The notes: a model not told the origin generated them from the sequence alone. Positions 1 through 7,836 are shown, counted from the stretch's first letter. The stretch is 64,000 nucleotides of DNA from Sandaracinaceae bacterium (GCA_040218145.1 JAVJQK010000096.1:1-64000), one strand, 5' to 3'. Numbers and translations: made by a program.

Positions 1-300
1 CGCGTGCGCTTCCGCTGCCGCGGCCGCTTCCGCTCCCGCTTCCGCTGCCGCTCCCGCTCCCGCTTCCGCGTGCGCTTCCGCTCCCGCTCCCGCGTGCGCT
101 CCCGCTCCCGCTCCCGCGTGCGCTCCCGCTCCCGCTCCCGCTCCCGCTCCCGCTCCCGCTCCCGCTCCCGCTCCCGCTCCCGCGTGCGCTCCCGCTCCCG
201 CTCCCGCGTGCGCTCCCGCTCTCGCTCCCGCCGCTCCCGCTCCCGCCGCTCCCGCTCCCGCCTCCGCTCGCCTTCCGCCTCCGCTCCGCCTGAGCTCGAA
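1..300. repeat. GC-rich hexanucleotide microsatellite (CGCTCC-type)
   Basis: The tract is built almost entirely of six-base units of the type CGCTCC, with variants CGCTTC, CGCTGC and CGTGCG, and decays toward the right end. The minus strand therefore reads as GGG triplets spaced by three bases over long stretches, which is a G-quadruplex-capable arrangement. It lies directly behind the 3' end of the minus-strand gene that stops at 330. The Arg-Ser-rich reading frame through it is a by-product of the repeat. The tract may continue beyond the left edge of the window. Confidence 0.9.
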
Positions 301-329
301 CTTCGCCCGGGGCGGGCTTGCCTCCCTGC

Positions 330-758
330 TCAGTCGTAGCGCTTCGGGGTGTCGGCGCCGACGGCGGCCATGGCCTGGAACACGGCCATGTGGCGCATGA
401 TCTTCAGCTTCGATCCCTCGACGCGATAGTCCGGCGAGGCGATCGCGCGGGCCACGCTGACCTCGCCCTTGTCGAGCTTGACCCAGAGATCGTACGGGGC
501 GCTGCTGCGGGCGAAGGCGCCCTCGAGCGGCTCCTCGCGGATGGCTGGCGAGGGCGACGGGCCTTCGCGTCGCTCCATCGAGACGGCGCCCTTCTCGATG
601 CGGTAGGTGACCGAGACGTCCTTGCCCTCCGGCGTGTCGAAGCAGCGGAACACCACGGCGTCGTCCAGCTTCTTGGCCGCCTTCTGGAACCGGTCGTCTC
701 GGTTCAGCGCGTCGACGTAGCGTTCGTTGTAGGGCTCGGACCAGAAGAGCTCGCTCAT
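330..758 (-). CDS. SCP2-like sterol/lipid carrier protein
   Basis: A 142-residue protein that resembles the SCP-2 sterol transfer fold: a helical start with YVDALNRDDRFQKAAKKL, a central beta sheet, then APYDLWVKLDKGEVSVARAI and a short helical end. The family binds hydrophobic ligands such as sterols or acyl chains in the cytoplasm. Its ATG overlaps the stop of the upstream desaturase by 4 bases (ATGA), so the two are probably translationally coupled and the protein may present or carry a lipid substrate or product of the desaturase (inference). No signal peptide or membrane segment is visible. Confidence 0.75.
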   Translation of the reverse strand: MSELFWSEPYNERYVDALNRDDRFQKAAKKLDDAVVFRCFDTPEGKDVSVTYRIEKGAVSMERREGPSPSPAIREEPLEGAFARSSAPYDLWVKLDKGEVSVARAIASPDYRVEGSKLKIMRHMAVFQAMAAVGADTPKRYD

Positions 759-1606
759 GTTTCCTCCGGGATGGGTCGGGCGGCGCCGAACGGGTGGACC
801 ACGGGCGCCCCCTCACGCGCGAGGCGCTCGCGCGCCGCCTCGAACACGGCCCGGTAGCGATAGAAGGGCACCCGCGGGAAGAGGTGATGCACCAGGTGCA
901 GGTTCTGACCCAGAAGCGGCGCGTCGAGCAAGCGGACGTCCACGGCGCGCGTGTCGTGGAAGCGCTCGCGGCGCTGATGCGGGTGGTGTGGCAGCCAGTC
1001 GAAGAAGAAGGCGAGCACCGCCGCGGCCACGATCGCCGGGCCGACCCAGAGCGCGAGCACCTCGAGCCAGAGCCCCGAGAGCGAGAGCCCGCCCGCCAGC
1101 AGCGCGAACGCCGCGAGCCCGATGAGCATGGACGCCCGCTCGCGCCGCGCCGCCTTCGAACGCGATGCCGAGCCCACGAGGAACGCCTCGTAGTAGCGAG
1201 GGAGGGTCAGCAGGCAGCGGAGCGGCGCCGCCCACGCCGGGCCGGCCACGAAGTAGTCCGGGTCCTTCTCCGGGTGGTTCGTGTAGCTGTGGTGCCGGAG
1301 GTGCAGCACGCGGAACGCGGGGTAGGGCGCGAAGAGGGTCACGCTCGCGATCCAGCCGCTGAGCTCTCCGGCCCACTTCAGCTCTCGCCGGCTCCCGTGC
1401 ACGTTCCCGTGGCTGGCCTCGTGCATCACGGTGAACGCGAGATAGGCGGCCAGGGTCGCGGCCAGGCTCCCCAGCCAGAGCGGCATCACGCCGAGCAGCA
1501 CGCCGCCCCACGCGCCGGCCACGAGCGCGATCACGGCCAGCAAGAGCAGCAGCGTCGGCCACGCGAAGGCGCCGACGTGGGCGCGCCAGATCGCGTCGTC
1601 ACGCAT
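755..1606 (-). CDS. Membrane fatty acid desaturase / carotenoid hydroxylase-like di-iron enzyme
   Basis: A 283-residue integral membrane protein. It carries the histidine boxes of the desaturase superfamily: HEASH at 62-66, HLRHH at 102-106, a further cluster LPHHPH near residue 204 and HLVHH near residue 240. These would bind two irons for O2-dependent C-H oxidation. Hydrophobic segments lie before box 1 and around 160-200. The spacing and the HHLFPRVPFYRY end resemble CrtR-type carotenoid hydroxylases as much as acyl-lipid desaturases, so the substrate is open. It overlaps the TetR gene by 8 bases and the SCP2-like gene by 4, forming a three-gene operon likely controlled by that TetR. Confidence 0.85.
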   Translation of the reverse strand: MRDDAIWRAHVGAFAWPTLLLLLAVIALVAGAWGGVLLGVMPLWLGSLAATLAAYLAFTVMHEASHGNVHGSRRELKWAGELSGWIASVTLFAPYPAFRVLHLRHHSYTNHPEKDPDYFVAGPAWAAPLRCLLTLPRYYEAFLVGSASRSKAARRERASMLIGLAAFALLAGGLSLSGLWLEVLALWVGPAIVAAAVLAFFFDWLPHHPHQRRERFHDTRAVDVRLLDAPLLGQNLHLVHHLFPRVPFYRYRAVFEAARERLAREGAPVVHPFGAARPIPEET

Positions 1607-2192
1607 GCATCACCTCGTCCCAGGAGAGGCCGGCCCCTCCGACCGCGCCGGCCAGCGCGCCGGTCAGGAGCGCGAGCATCGCGTCCGCGTCGACCTCGGG
1701 CTGCGACAGCCACTCGAGGCAGGCGTGCTCCGCGAAGCACACCCAGCCGTAGATCGCGAGCGCCAGCGTCGGCGTGGGCTTCGCCCGCATGCGGCTCGTC
1801 ACGCGGCTCACGGTGGTCCGGCGCAGGCGCTCCACGATCTCCGCGACCTGCGGATCGACGCCGAGCCCGCCCTGGACGAGCACGCGGTAGACGTCGCCGT
1901 GGTCCGCCACCCAGCGCAGGTAGCGCTCGAGCGCGCGCTGGAGCGCGTCGACGAACGCCATGTCGCTCTCGGGCTCGGTGAGGATCGAGACCTGCCCCGC
2001 GATCGCCTCCACCGTCGCGACGTAGAAGCCGCGCCGGCCGCCGAAGTAGTTGTAGAGCAGCCCCTTCGAGACCCCGGCCCGCGCCGCGATCTGGTCCATG
2101 GTGAACGCGTCCGCGGGGTGCTCCGCGAAGAAGCCCTGGCCGAAGGCGAGCAGCTCCTCGCGGCGCTCTTCGGGGCTGAGTCGGCGTCTCAT
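1599..2192 (-). CDS. TetR-family transcriptional regulator
   Basis: A 197-residue protein with an N-terminal helix-turn-helix of the TetR type: MDQIAARAGVSKGLLYNYF at about residues 32-50. The C-terminal all-helical domain would bind an unknown ligand and form the dimer. It is the first gene of the tetR-desaturase-SCP2 operon, and two perfect palindromes lie 22-48 bases upstream of its ATG. The arrangement fits autoregulation plus control of the divergent transporter pair starting at 2279. A lipid or carotenoid-like inducer would suit the neighbours, but this is inference. Confidence 0.9.
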   Translation of the reverse strand: MRRRLSPEERREELLAFGQGFFAEHPADAFTMDQIAARAGVSKGLLYNYFGGRRGFYVATVEAIAGQVSILTEPESDMAFVDALQRALERYLRWVADHGDVYRVLVQGGLGVDPQVAEIVERLRRTTVSRVTSRMRAKPTPTLALAIYGWVCFAEHACLEWLSQPEVDADAMLALLTGALAGAVGGAGLSWDEVMHA

Positions 2193-2213
2193 GCCGAGAG
2201 CCTGGATCGTTGC

Positions 2214-2240
2214 TGACGATTCGTCAATGACGATTCGTCA
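2214..2240. promoter_or_regulatory. Tandem palindromic operator, probable TetR binding site
   Basis: Two identical 13-base palindromes TGACGATTCGTCA occupy 2214-2226 and 2228-2240, separated by one A. Each has six-base arms (TGACGA/TCGTCA) around a central base, and the centre-to-centre spacing is 14 bases. They sit between the divergent tetR (start 2192) and transporter (start 2279) genes, where TetR repressors usually bind. Confidence 0.8.
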
Positions 2241-2278
2241 GTAGGGTGAGGCCCCGATCGGCGCCTACCTGAGACGTC

Positions 2279-2659
2279 GTGGAGCGGACAGCCCAACCCG
2301 CGCGCGGCTTCGGCGCGCTCGCCATCACCCTGCTCGTGCTCAGCATCACGGTGCAGGTCGGCGCGTTCCTGTTTCAGCGGATCGCGGGGCTCCGAACCGC
2401 GACCGGCTCCGCGGTCAGCACGTGGGGCGACCCCTACTTCTTCGGCAGCGTCGCCTTCCTCGCGGTGAACGGCCTCGTCTGGCCCTTCGTGCTGCGGCGC
2501 ATCCCGCTCAGCCGCGCCTACCCCTTCACCGCGTTCATCCCTCCGCTCAACCTCGTCGCCGCGGCGTTCGTGCTCGGCGAGCCGGTGGGCGGCCTCCACG
2601 TGCTCGGCATGGCGCTGGTGGCGGTGGGCGTCTGGATCCTCGCCGGGAGAGAGCGATGA
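2279..2659 (+). CDS. Small DMT/SMR-like membrane transporter subunit, first of pair
   Basis: A 126-residue protein with about four hydrophobic segments, a GTG start, and the end LHVLGMALVAVGVWILAGRE typical of the drug/metabolite transporter superfamily. It resembles one half of an EamA protein or an EmrE/ArnE-sized subunit. Its stop overlaps the ATG of the next gene by 4 bases, so the two probably form a heterodimeric exporter. Divergence from tetR across the operator suggests it is in the same regulon, possibly exporting or flipping a lipid-like compound (inference). Confidence 0.75.
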   Translation: MERTAQPARGFGALAITLLVLSITVQVGAFLFQRIAGLRTATGSAVSTWGDPYFFGSVAFLAVNGLVWPFVLRRIPLSRAYPFTAFIPPLNLVAAAFVLGEPVGGLHVLGMALVAVGVWILAGRER

Positions 2660-3000
2660 GCGCGCTCGGGCTCGCCCACGTCTACGTGCTCGGCGCGGTC
2701 GCGATGACCGGCGTGGGTCAGGTCCTGGTCAAGCAGGCGAGCACCCGGGCCGAGACCGGCCTGCGCATCTTCACCAGCTGGCGGCTGGTGCTCGGCTACA
2801 CGTTCCTCTTCGGGATGACGCTCCTGACCCAGCTCGCCCTGCACGACATGACCCTTCGCGAGCTGAGCGTCTGGATCACGCTCACCTATCCGCTGACGAT
2901 CGGGCTCAGCGCCCTCTGGCTCGAGGAGCGCGTGGGCCTGCGGGAGCTGCTCGGCCTCGGCGTGCTCGTCGTGGGCCTGGTCGTCTTCTCGCTCGCTTGA
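2656..3000 (+). CDS. Small DMT/SMR-like membrane transporter subunit, second of pair
   Basis: A 114-residue protein with four predicted membrane segments and a loop-helix pattern ITLTYPLTIGLSALWLEERV matching the conserved part of EamA/SMR transporters. The ATG at 2656 lies in the overlap ATGA with the preceding gene. Paired small subunits of this size usually insert in opposite orientation and work as a heterodimer; the substrate is unknown. Confidence 0.78.
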   Translation: MSALGLAHVYVLGAVAMTGVGQVLVKQASTRAETGLRIFTSWRLVLGYTFLFGMTLLTQLALHDMTLRELSVWITLTYPLTIGLSALWLEERVGLRELLGLGVLVVGLVVFSLA

Positions 3001-3037
3001 TGGCTGGACATCTCGTGCCCGCGGCGGACACGCGGTG

Positions 3038-3055
3038 TCGGTCGATGACGACCGA
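3038..3055. other. Short inverted repeat after the transporter pair
   Basis: TCGGTCG at 3038-3044 and CGACCGA at 3049-3055 are perfect arms around a four-base loop. It stands 38 bases after the transporter stop and 73 bases before the next ATG. It could be a weak transcription terminator, without a T run, or an operator. Confidence 0.3.
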
Positions 3056-3127
3056 GCCGGATCGGCGAGCCCCTCCTCTCGCTGGCCTGCGTCTTGCCAA
3101 GCCTGCGCTCACCAAGGAGGGAATGAC

Positions 3128-3517
3128 ATGACCGCTCGCGAGAAGATCGAAAACCTGACGCTGCTCTGGGTCCTCTACTGCCTCGGCGGCTCCGCGCTGA
3201 CGTTCTTCACGGGCGGGTTCGGGCTGATCAACCTCGTCGTGACGCTCATCGGCGCCGCGGTGGGCGTCGGCGTCACCGTGCTCATCGGGCACGCCCTGGT
3301 GGGCCGCAACGGCTTCGTCCGAATGGTCGTGTCGGCCCTGGCCGCCATCTCCGCCGTGGCCGGCGTATTCGGCATCGCCAAGCTCGGGCTGGCCTTCTTC
3401 GCGACCTGGTCACTCGGTCTGCTCGTCCCGATCGTCGTCACCGGCGCGGCCACGGCGATGAACGTGCACTCGCTCCGCGTGCTCTTCTCCAGCTCGGTCC
3501 GCCGCTACTTCCGTTAG
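3128..3517 (+). CDS. Small integral membrane protein of unknown function
   Basis: I do not recognise the family. The 129-residue product has a short cytoplasmic start (MTAREKIENL), then about four hydrophobic segments separated by very short loops, and a basic end (SVRRYFR). The start is supported by a near-perfect Shine-Dalgarno AAGGAGG about 8 bases before the ATG, which is unusual in this window and suggests strong translation. It stands alone between the transporter pair and a convergent desaturase. Confidence 0.7.
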   Translation: MTAREKIENLTLLWVLYCLGGSALTFFTGGFGLINLVVTLIGAAVGVGVTVLIGHALVGRNGFVRMVVSALAAISAVAGVFGIAKLGLAFFATWSLGLLVPIVVTGAATAMNVHSLRVLFSSSVRRYFR

Positions 3518-3532
3518 AGAGTTGATCCCCGC

Positions 3533-3565
3533 GGGCACGGGCACGGGCACGGGCAAGGGCACGGG
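3533..3565. repeat. G3N3 hexamer repeat (GGGCAC/GGGCAA), potential G-quadruplex
   Basis: Six GGG triplets occur at exact six-base intervals beginning at 3533, 3539, 3545, 3551, 3557 and 3563, with CAC or CAA between them. This satisfies a canonical G-quadruplex pattern with three-base loops. It directly adjoins the palindrome at 3566-3590, and the pair recurs at 44083-44131. Confidence 0.85.
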
Positions 3566-3590
3566 AGCAGGCTGCTGACAGCAGCCTGCT
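3566..3590. terminator. Perfect 12-base inverted repeat between convergent genes
   Basis: AGCAGGCTGCTG at 3566-3577 is the exact reverse complement of 3579-3590 around a single A. It lies three bases from the stop codon of the minus-strand desaturase and 49 bases after the plus-strand membrane gene, so it could end transcription from both sides. It has no U tract. A related hairpin occurs at 44105-44131, so it may equally be part of a dispersed repeat. Confidence 0.55.
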
Positions 3591-3592
3591 GG

Positions 3593-4549
3593 CTACGCCT
3601 GCGCGGTGGAGCTCGGCACGTAGTCCGCGTCGTAGATGTCGAGCTCTTTCTTGAGCGTGGCCGGCATCCAGTCGTCGTCCTCGCGCGGCGCGGAGAGCAC
3701 GAGCGGGTTGCCCTCGTAGTCGAGGCGCTTGCCCGGCCAGACGTACGCTTCGAACGCGTACTTCAGCAGGCTCGTGCGATCGAGGTTGGGGTGGATGTGG
3801 GGCGCCAGCTCCTTCGCGTGCGCCTCGGGGAGCAGGCTCCAGTGCAGGCCGGGGCGCATGTGGTGCATCCCGTGGAAGCCGTTGTTGAAGGTGAACCAGT
3901 TGATCAGCGCGCCCTTGAAGTTGCGGCTGTGGTTGAACTCGTGGCTCCCGTCGCAGCCGTCGTGCTGGACGAAGTTGATGCCCATGATGCCCCACGCCGC
4001 GTACTGATGCGGGATGAGCACGAAGACCACGAACTTGATCGGGTCGAGCACGAGCAGGACCACGAGGAACGCCACGTAGACCACCAGCTCGACCAGGAAC
4101 TGCCGATACCACTTCGGGTTCTTGGTCTTCATGGCCTTCACGAAGCGGGCGTTGTCCTTGAAGATAGGCGGGCCCACCACGAACATGAAGAGGAGCTGGT
4201 TCAGCAGGTTCCAGCGGAAGCGCATCTTGTCGGTGCGCATCCGGTCCTTGGTCTGCTGCGTGTACTTGTGGTGGCTGAGGTTGTGCCCGGGCACGAACAT
4301 GCTGACCGGGTGGCCGTAGGTCAGGCTCAGCGCGACCTGGAAGACGCTGTTGAGCCCGCGGCTCTTGAAGACCGGGCAGTGCACCGTGTTGTGGGTGATC
4401 ACGGCGCAGAAGAACGACAGCAGGCTGAGGACGCCCGCGAAGCCCACCCAGGCGTACCAGGGCATGTCCACGGTGTAGACGACACCGATGAGCACGAAGT
4501 AGGTCAGGACGAACGCAATCGAGCGTAGGTCGGCGGTGTGACGCAGCAT
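3593..4549 (-). CDS. Fatty acid desaturase
   Basis: A 318-residue membrane protein with histidine boxes HNTVH (about 53-57), HNLSHH (about 89-94), a region with HDGCDGSHEFNHSR near 197-210, and HGMHH near 223-227. Two hydrophobic hairpins (about 10-55 and 150-195) place the boxes on the cytoplasmic side. This matches the FA_desaturase family, which introduces double bonds into acyl chains or modifies related lipids using O2 and an electron donor. It is not closely similar to the desaturase at 755-1606, so the window has two distinct enzymes. Single gene, with a possible bidirectional terminator at its 3' end. Confidence 0.88.
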   Translation of the reverse strand: MLRHTADLRSIAFVLTYFVLIGVVYTVDMPWYAWVGFAGVLSLLSFFCAVITHNTVHCPVFKSRGLNSVFQVALSLTYGHPVSMFVPGHNLSHHKYTQQTKDRMRTDKMRFRWNLLNQLLFMFVVGPPIFKDNARFVKAMKTKNPKWYRQFLVELVVYVAFLVVLLVLDPIKFVVFVLIPHQYAAWGIMGINFVQHDGCDGSHEFNHSRNFKGALINWFTFNNGFHGMHHMRPGLHWSLLPEAHAKELAPHIHPNLDRTSLLKYAFEAYVWPGKRLDYEGNPLVLSAPREDDDWMPATLKKELDIYDADYVPSSTAQA

Positions 4550-4643
4550 CTCGAGCCTCTCACCCAGGAAAATCGGCCGCGCGGCCGGGGCCCAATATTG
4601 AACGCGCAGCCCGGCCTGTCCACCGCCCGGGCTGCGCGGACTC

Positions 4644-5537
4644 TCACTCGACTCCGAGGAGGGTGGAGCCGATCAGCACGCCGCCCGCCACGTACGTCCC
4701 CGTGTCCGAGTCGGGCAGGATGTCGTAGGTGTGCGCGTGGCGATACGGGACGTGGGCGATCTCGACGATGTCCACCCCGTCGATCGCGTCCCCCGGCGCG
4801 AGCGCGTCGAAGCGCCGCCCGTCGGCCGTGGGGTGACCGCCGCTGATCTCGAGCACGCGCCCGGTCGCGAGGGTCACCTGCACCACCGCGTGATCCTGGA
4901 CGCGCGTGCGGCGCGCGACGCGGATGGGGCGCGGCTGGAGCCGGCCCTGGTGCAGCGACAGCACGAGGTCGCCCTCCGCGAGGGTCGCGATCGGCCGCTC
5001 GCCCTTCGGCGTGTCGATCGGCGTGTCCGGCGACGCGCAGATCGCGCCCCACGCGCAAGCGAAGTCGCGCGGCGTGCAGATCCCCATTCGCCCGGTCCCG
5101 GGGCCGCCCATCGGCCGGTTGCACAGGGGCCGGCTCGCGTCGGTGCAGTCGGCGTCCGTGCTGCACGCGGTGGTGCAGAGGCAACGCTCGAGCGGCCCCC
5201 CGGCCGGACAGCAGAGGCACATCGTGCCCGCGCCGTCACAGCGTCCGCGCGTCATGCCCTCGCAGAGGGGCCCTGCGTCGGCGGGCGGTCCTGCGTCGGT
5301 GGGCCCTGCGTCGACGAGCCCTGCGTCGCTGGACCCTGCGTCGCTGGACCCTGCGTCGTCGCCTGATCCCGCGTCGTCGCCCGATCCCGCGTCGTCGCCC
5401 GACCCCGCGTCACGGCCGACGGTGGCGTCCATCCCGCCTCCGTCGCCGCGCGCGCCCGCGTCGCCCACGTCGTTCGACTCCCCGCAGCCGATCGCGGCGA
5501 GCGCCATCAAGAAGACCCCGTACCGATAACAAGCCAT
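4644..5537 (-). CDS. Lipoprotein with C-terminal Hint (intein/hedgehog-like) domain
   Basis: A 297-residue protein. Residues 1-18 form a lipoprotein signal ending in the lipobox AAIGC. A low-complexity Asp-Ala-Gly-Ser linker (about 20-85) follows, then a cysteine-rich segment (about 90-165). From Cys167 (CASPDTPIDTPKG) the sequence follows a Hint domain: SLHQGRLQPRPI, the block-B-like ISGGHP with His235, and the final strand TYDILPDSDTGTYVAGGVLI. Hint domains carry out N-to-S acyl shifts for self-splicing or autocleavage. Here the usual terminal His-Asn is replaced by Gly-Ser and only six more residues follow, so splicing is impossible but N-terminal cleavage at Cys167 remains conceivable. 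The start is the ATG that gives a proper signal peptide. Confidence 0.8.
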   Translation of the reverse strand: MACYRYGVFLMALAAIGCGESNDVGDAGARGDGGGMDATVGRDAGSGDDAGSGDDAGSGDDAGSSDAGSSDAGLVDAGPTDAGPPADAGPLCEGMTRGRCDGAGTMCLCCPAGGPLERCLCTTACSTDADCTDASRPLCNRPMGGPGTGRMGICTPRDFACAWGAICASPDTPIDTPKGERPIATLAEGDLVLSLHQGRLQPRPIRVARRTRVQDHAVVQVTLATGRVLEISGGHPTADGRRFDALAPGDAIDGVDIVEIAHVPYRHAHTYDILPDSDTGTYVAGGVLIGSTLLGVE

Positions 5538-5645
5538 GCGCTTCCCTCCCACCGACAGCCTGGAGGAAGAACCACGGGCTCGTCCATCTCTCGGCCCGCG
5601 CGCGAGACCGCTGGGTAGGATGCCCATGCGTCGCTTCTCGATCTC

Positions 5646-6332
5646 GTGCTCGTTCTCGGCCTGTCGGGTCTCGGCGAAGCCGACCGTGAGCGCATCCGGC
5701 GCACGATCGAGCGCGTCTACGGGCAGATCTCCGACCCGCGCCTCCGACACTCGGTCCTCGGCGCTGTCCAGCGCACGCACGACCCTCGATACGTGTCGTT
5801 CTCGAGCGCCATCGCGTTGGACCCCGACGCCGACCTGGCGCTCCGGTCGTCCGCGCTCGCGGCGGCCACCGCGCTCGCGACCGGCGCGGACGCCGAGCGC
5901 TTGCTGCGGGTCATGGAGCGCGAGACCGAGCTGCGCGAGCCGCTCGCCGAGCAGCGCGCGGCGCTCGAGGCGACCGTGCGCTGCGATCGCGACGACGCGT
6001 GCTGGCGCGCCCTCCTCTACGCGGATGACCCTCGCGTCGCGCGCAAGGCGGCCCAGATGCTCGCGCAGATCGGCGTGCGTGAGGCGCCAGCGATGCAGGC
6101 GCTCCTCGCCCAGCTGCCGCATCCGGACGTCACGGTGCGCTTGGCCGTGTTGGAGGCGATCGATCGACTGTGTCCGAACGGCTGCGAGGCGGCGATCGAC
6201 GCGATCGATGCGCTGGGCGACGCCGAGGAGGGGCGATCCTCGTGGAACGGGATCCGGGCTGGAGCGATGGCCGTTCGGGGGCGCCAGCGTTTGCGCCTCC
6301 AGGAACGCGAGGAATCCGAGAGGGGGCTCTGA
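5646..6332 (+). CDS. HEAT-repeat-like protein
   Basis: A 228-residue protein made of alternating amphipathic helices, for example DPRVARKAAQMLAQIG and HPDVTVRLAVLEAIDRL, the pattern of HEAT/PBS-lyase-type repeats that serve as protein-binding scaffolds. The start is uncertain: the frame has a stop at 5616 and no ATG after it, so GTG at 5646 is the first usable start. It ends 43 bases before vgrG on the same strand and may be the first gene of that operon. Its role in the module is unknown; a chaperone or adaptor is a possibility. Confidence 0.6.
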   Translation: MLVLGLSGLGEADRERIRRTIERVYGQISDPRLRHSVLGAVQRTHDPRYVSFSSAIALDPDADLALRSSALAAATALATGADAERLLRVMERETELREPLAEQRAALEATVRCDRDDACWRALLYADDPRVARKAAQMLAQIGVREAPAMQALLAQLPHPDVTVRLAVLEAIDRLCPNGCEAAIDAIDALGDAEEGRSSWNGIRAGAMAVRGRQRLRLQEREESERGL

Positions 6333-6375
6333 TCGGGGGACCTCCGGTGGTATCTTCGCCAGCCTCGGAGGGGCG

Positions 6376-7836
6376 ATGGCCGAACGCGTGATGCAATTGG
6401 AGTCTCAGTCGTCGGAGCTGAGCCCGGACGAAGTCGAGCTGACCGGCGTCGACGGCGTCGAGACGCTCAGCGGGCTCTACCGCTACTCGCTCCGCTTCGT
6501 GACCATCGGCGAGATGGGTCTCAGCCCGGAGGCGCAGCAAGACATCTTGCGAAATCCCTGTCGCGTCCGCTTCGGGACCACCGACGACGAGCACGAGGTG
6601 TTCGGGGTGCTCGCCAACCTTCGCATGCACAGCGTGAGCGTCGCGCGGGACATCCGCTTCAGCGCGGAGCTCGTGCCGAGGCTGTGGCGCGCCACGCTGA
6701 CGCGCCGGAGCCGCGTCTTCCAGGACCTGGACGTCCCCGGCATCCTGCGGGCCGTGCTGACCGAGCACGGGCTCGAGGAGGGCGCGGGGTTCGAGATGCG
6801 GCTCGACGCGAGCTACCCGGTCAGCGAGTACACCGTCCAGTACCAGGAGTCCGACTTCGACTTCATCAGCCGGCTGATGGAGCACCACGGGATCTTCTAC
6901 TTCTTCCGTCAGAACCCGGACGGCGAGCTGATGGTCATCGGAGACGCGAACCGCGCCTTCGACAAGATCGCGGACGAGCCGATCGAGTACGCGCGCGACG
7001 GCGCGCCGCCCGGCATGGCCGCCGGCGTCCACCGGCTCGAGCGCGTCGTGCAGCCGCGGCCGGCGGGGGTCGTGCTCCGTGACTACAACTGGCGCACGCC
7101 CGACGTGCAGCTGCAGGTGGACGCGCCCGTCGATCAGGTGACCGGCGTCGGCTTCGTCAACGCCTACGGCGACCACTTCAAGACGGCGGGCGAGGGCTCG
7201 GCGTTGGCGCAGGTGAGGGCGGAGGAGCTCCTCGTCGATCAGGAGCGCTACGAGCTGCGCACCTCGATCCCGCAGCTCGCCCCGGGTCACCGCCTCGAGC
7301 TGGCGAGCCACCCCCTCGGGGAGATGGACCAGGAGTACGTGGTGACGCGCGTCCGCCGCTCCACGGGGCAGAACGAAGAGGGGCGCGAGGACGGCGCCGA
7401 GTGGCAGGAGGTCGAGGCCATCCCGCACCGCGTGGCCTTCCGGCCCGCGCGGGTGACCGAGAGGCCGCGCATCCTCGGGCTCATGCACGGCCACGTCGAC
7501 GGCGAGGTCCCCGGGACCGCGGCGCCCATCGACGAGCTGGGCCGCTACAAGATCCTGCTCCCCTTCGATCTCGTCGGGCAGCCAGGGGGCAAGGCGTCTC
7601 GCTGGGTGCGTTTGGCGCAGCCGGCGAGCGGCGCGGGCTTCGGCATCCACTTCCCGCTGCACATCGGCGTCGAGGTCGTCGTCTCCCACCTGGACGGAGA
7701 TCCGGACCGGCCGGTCATCGTCGCCTCTCCGCCCAACACCAAGACCATCACCCCGGTGACGAGCAACAACGCCACGCAGAGCAAGATCCGCACGCAGACC
7801 GGTATCAGGATCACGTTCGACGACGACGTGGTCTGA
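6376..7836 (+). CDS. vgrG: Type VI secretion VgrG/TssI spike protein, short form
   Basis: A 486-residue protein. Residues about 10-340 correspond to the gp27-like base: RNPCRVRFG, the VQYQESDFDFISRLMEHHGI signature, and PGHRLELASHP. About 355-470 is the gp5-like OB domain (GRYKILLPFDL, ASRWVRLAQP, HIGVEVVVSHLDGDPDRPVI). Typical VgrGs then continue from a motif like NNATQSKIRT into a long beta-helical needle of roughly 100-200 residues. This one stops 23 residues after that point, so the needle is missing. A strong ribosome site (GGAGGGG) precedes the ATG at 6376. It heads a tightly spaced set of six genes. The canonical role is the trimeric tip of the T6SS puncturing device. Confidence 0.93.
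   Translation: MAERVMQLESQSSELSPDEVELTGVDGVETLSGLYRYSLRFVTIGEMGLSPEAQQDILRNPCRVRFGTTDDEHEVFGVLANLRMHSVSVARDIRFSAELVPRLWRATLTRRSRVFQDLDVPGILRAVLTEHGLEEGAGFEMRLDASYPVSEYTVQYQESDFDFISRLMEHHGIFYFFRQNPDGELMVIGDANRAFDKIADEPIEYARDGAPPGMAAGVHRLERVVQPRPAGVVLRDYNWRTPDVQLQVDAPVDQVTGVGFVNAYGDHFKTAGEGSALAQVRAEELLVDQERYELRTSIPQLAPGHRLELASHPLGEMDQEYVVTRVRRSTGQNEEGREDGAEWQEVEAIPHRVAFRPARVTERPRILGLMHGHVDGEVPGTAAPIDELGRYKILLPFDLVGQPGGKASRWVRLAQPASGAGFGIHFPLHIGVEVVVSHLDGDPDRPVIVASPPNTKTITPVTSNNATQSKIRTQTGIRITFDDDVV

Noticed and set aside
1-300. Possible CRISPR array
   Set aside because: The units are six bases with no spacers of unique sequence, so this is a microsatellite.
4-339. Open frame giving an Arg-Ser repeat protein over the microsatellite
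   Set aside because: The RS pattern is the direct translation of the hexamer repeat in one frame; no start context, and the repeat decays without respecting a frame.
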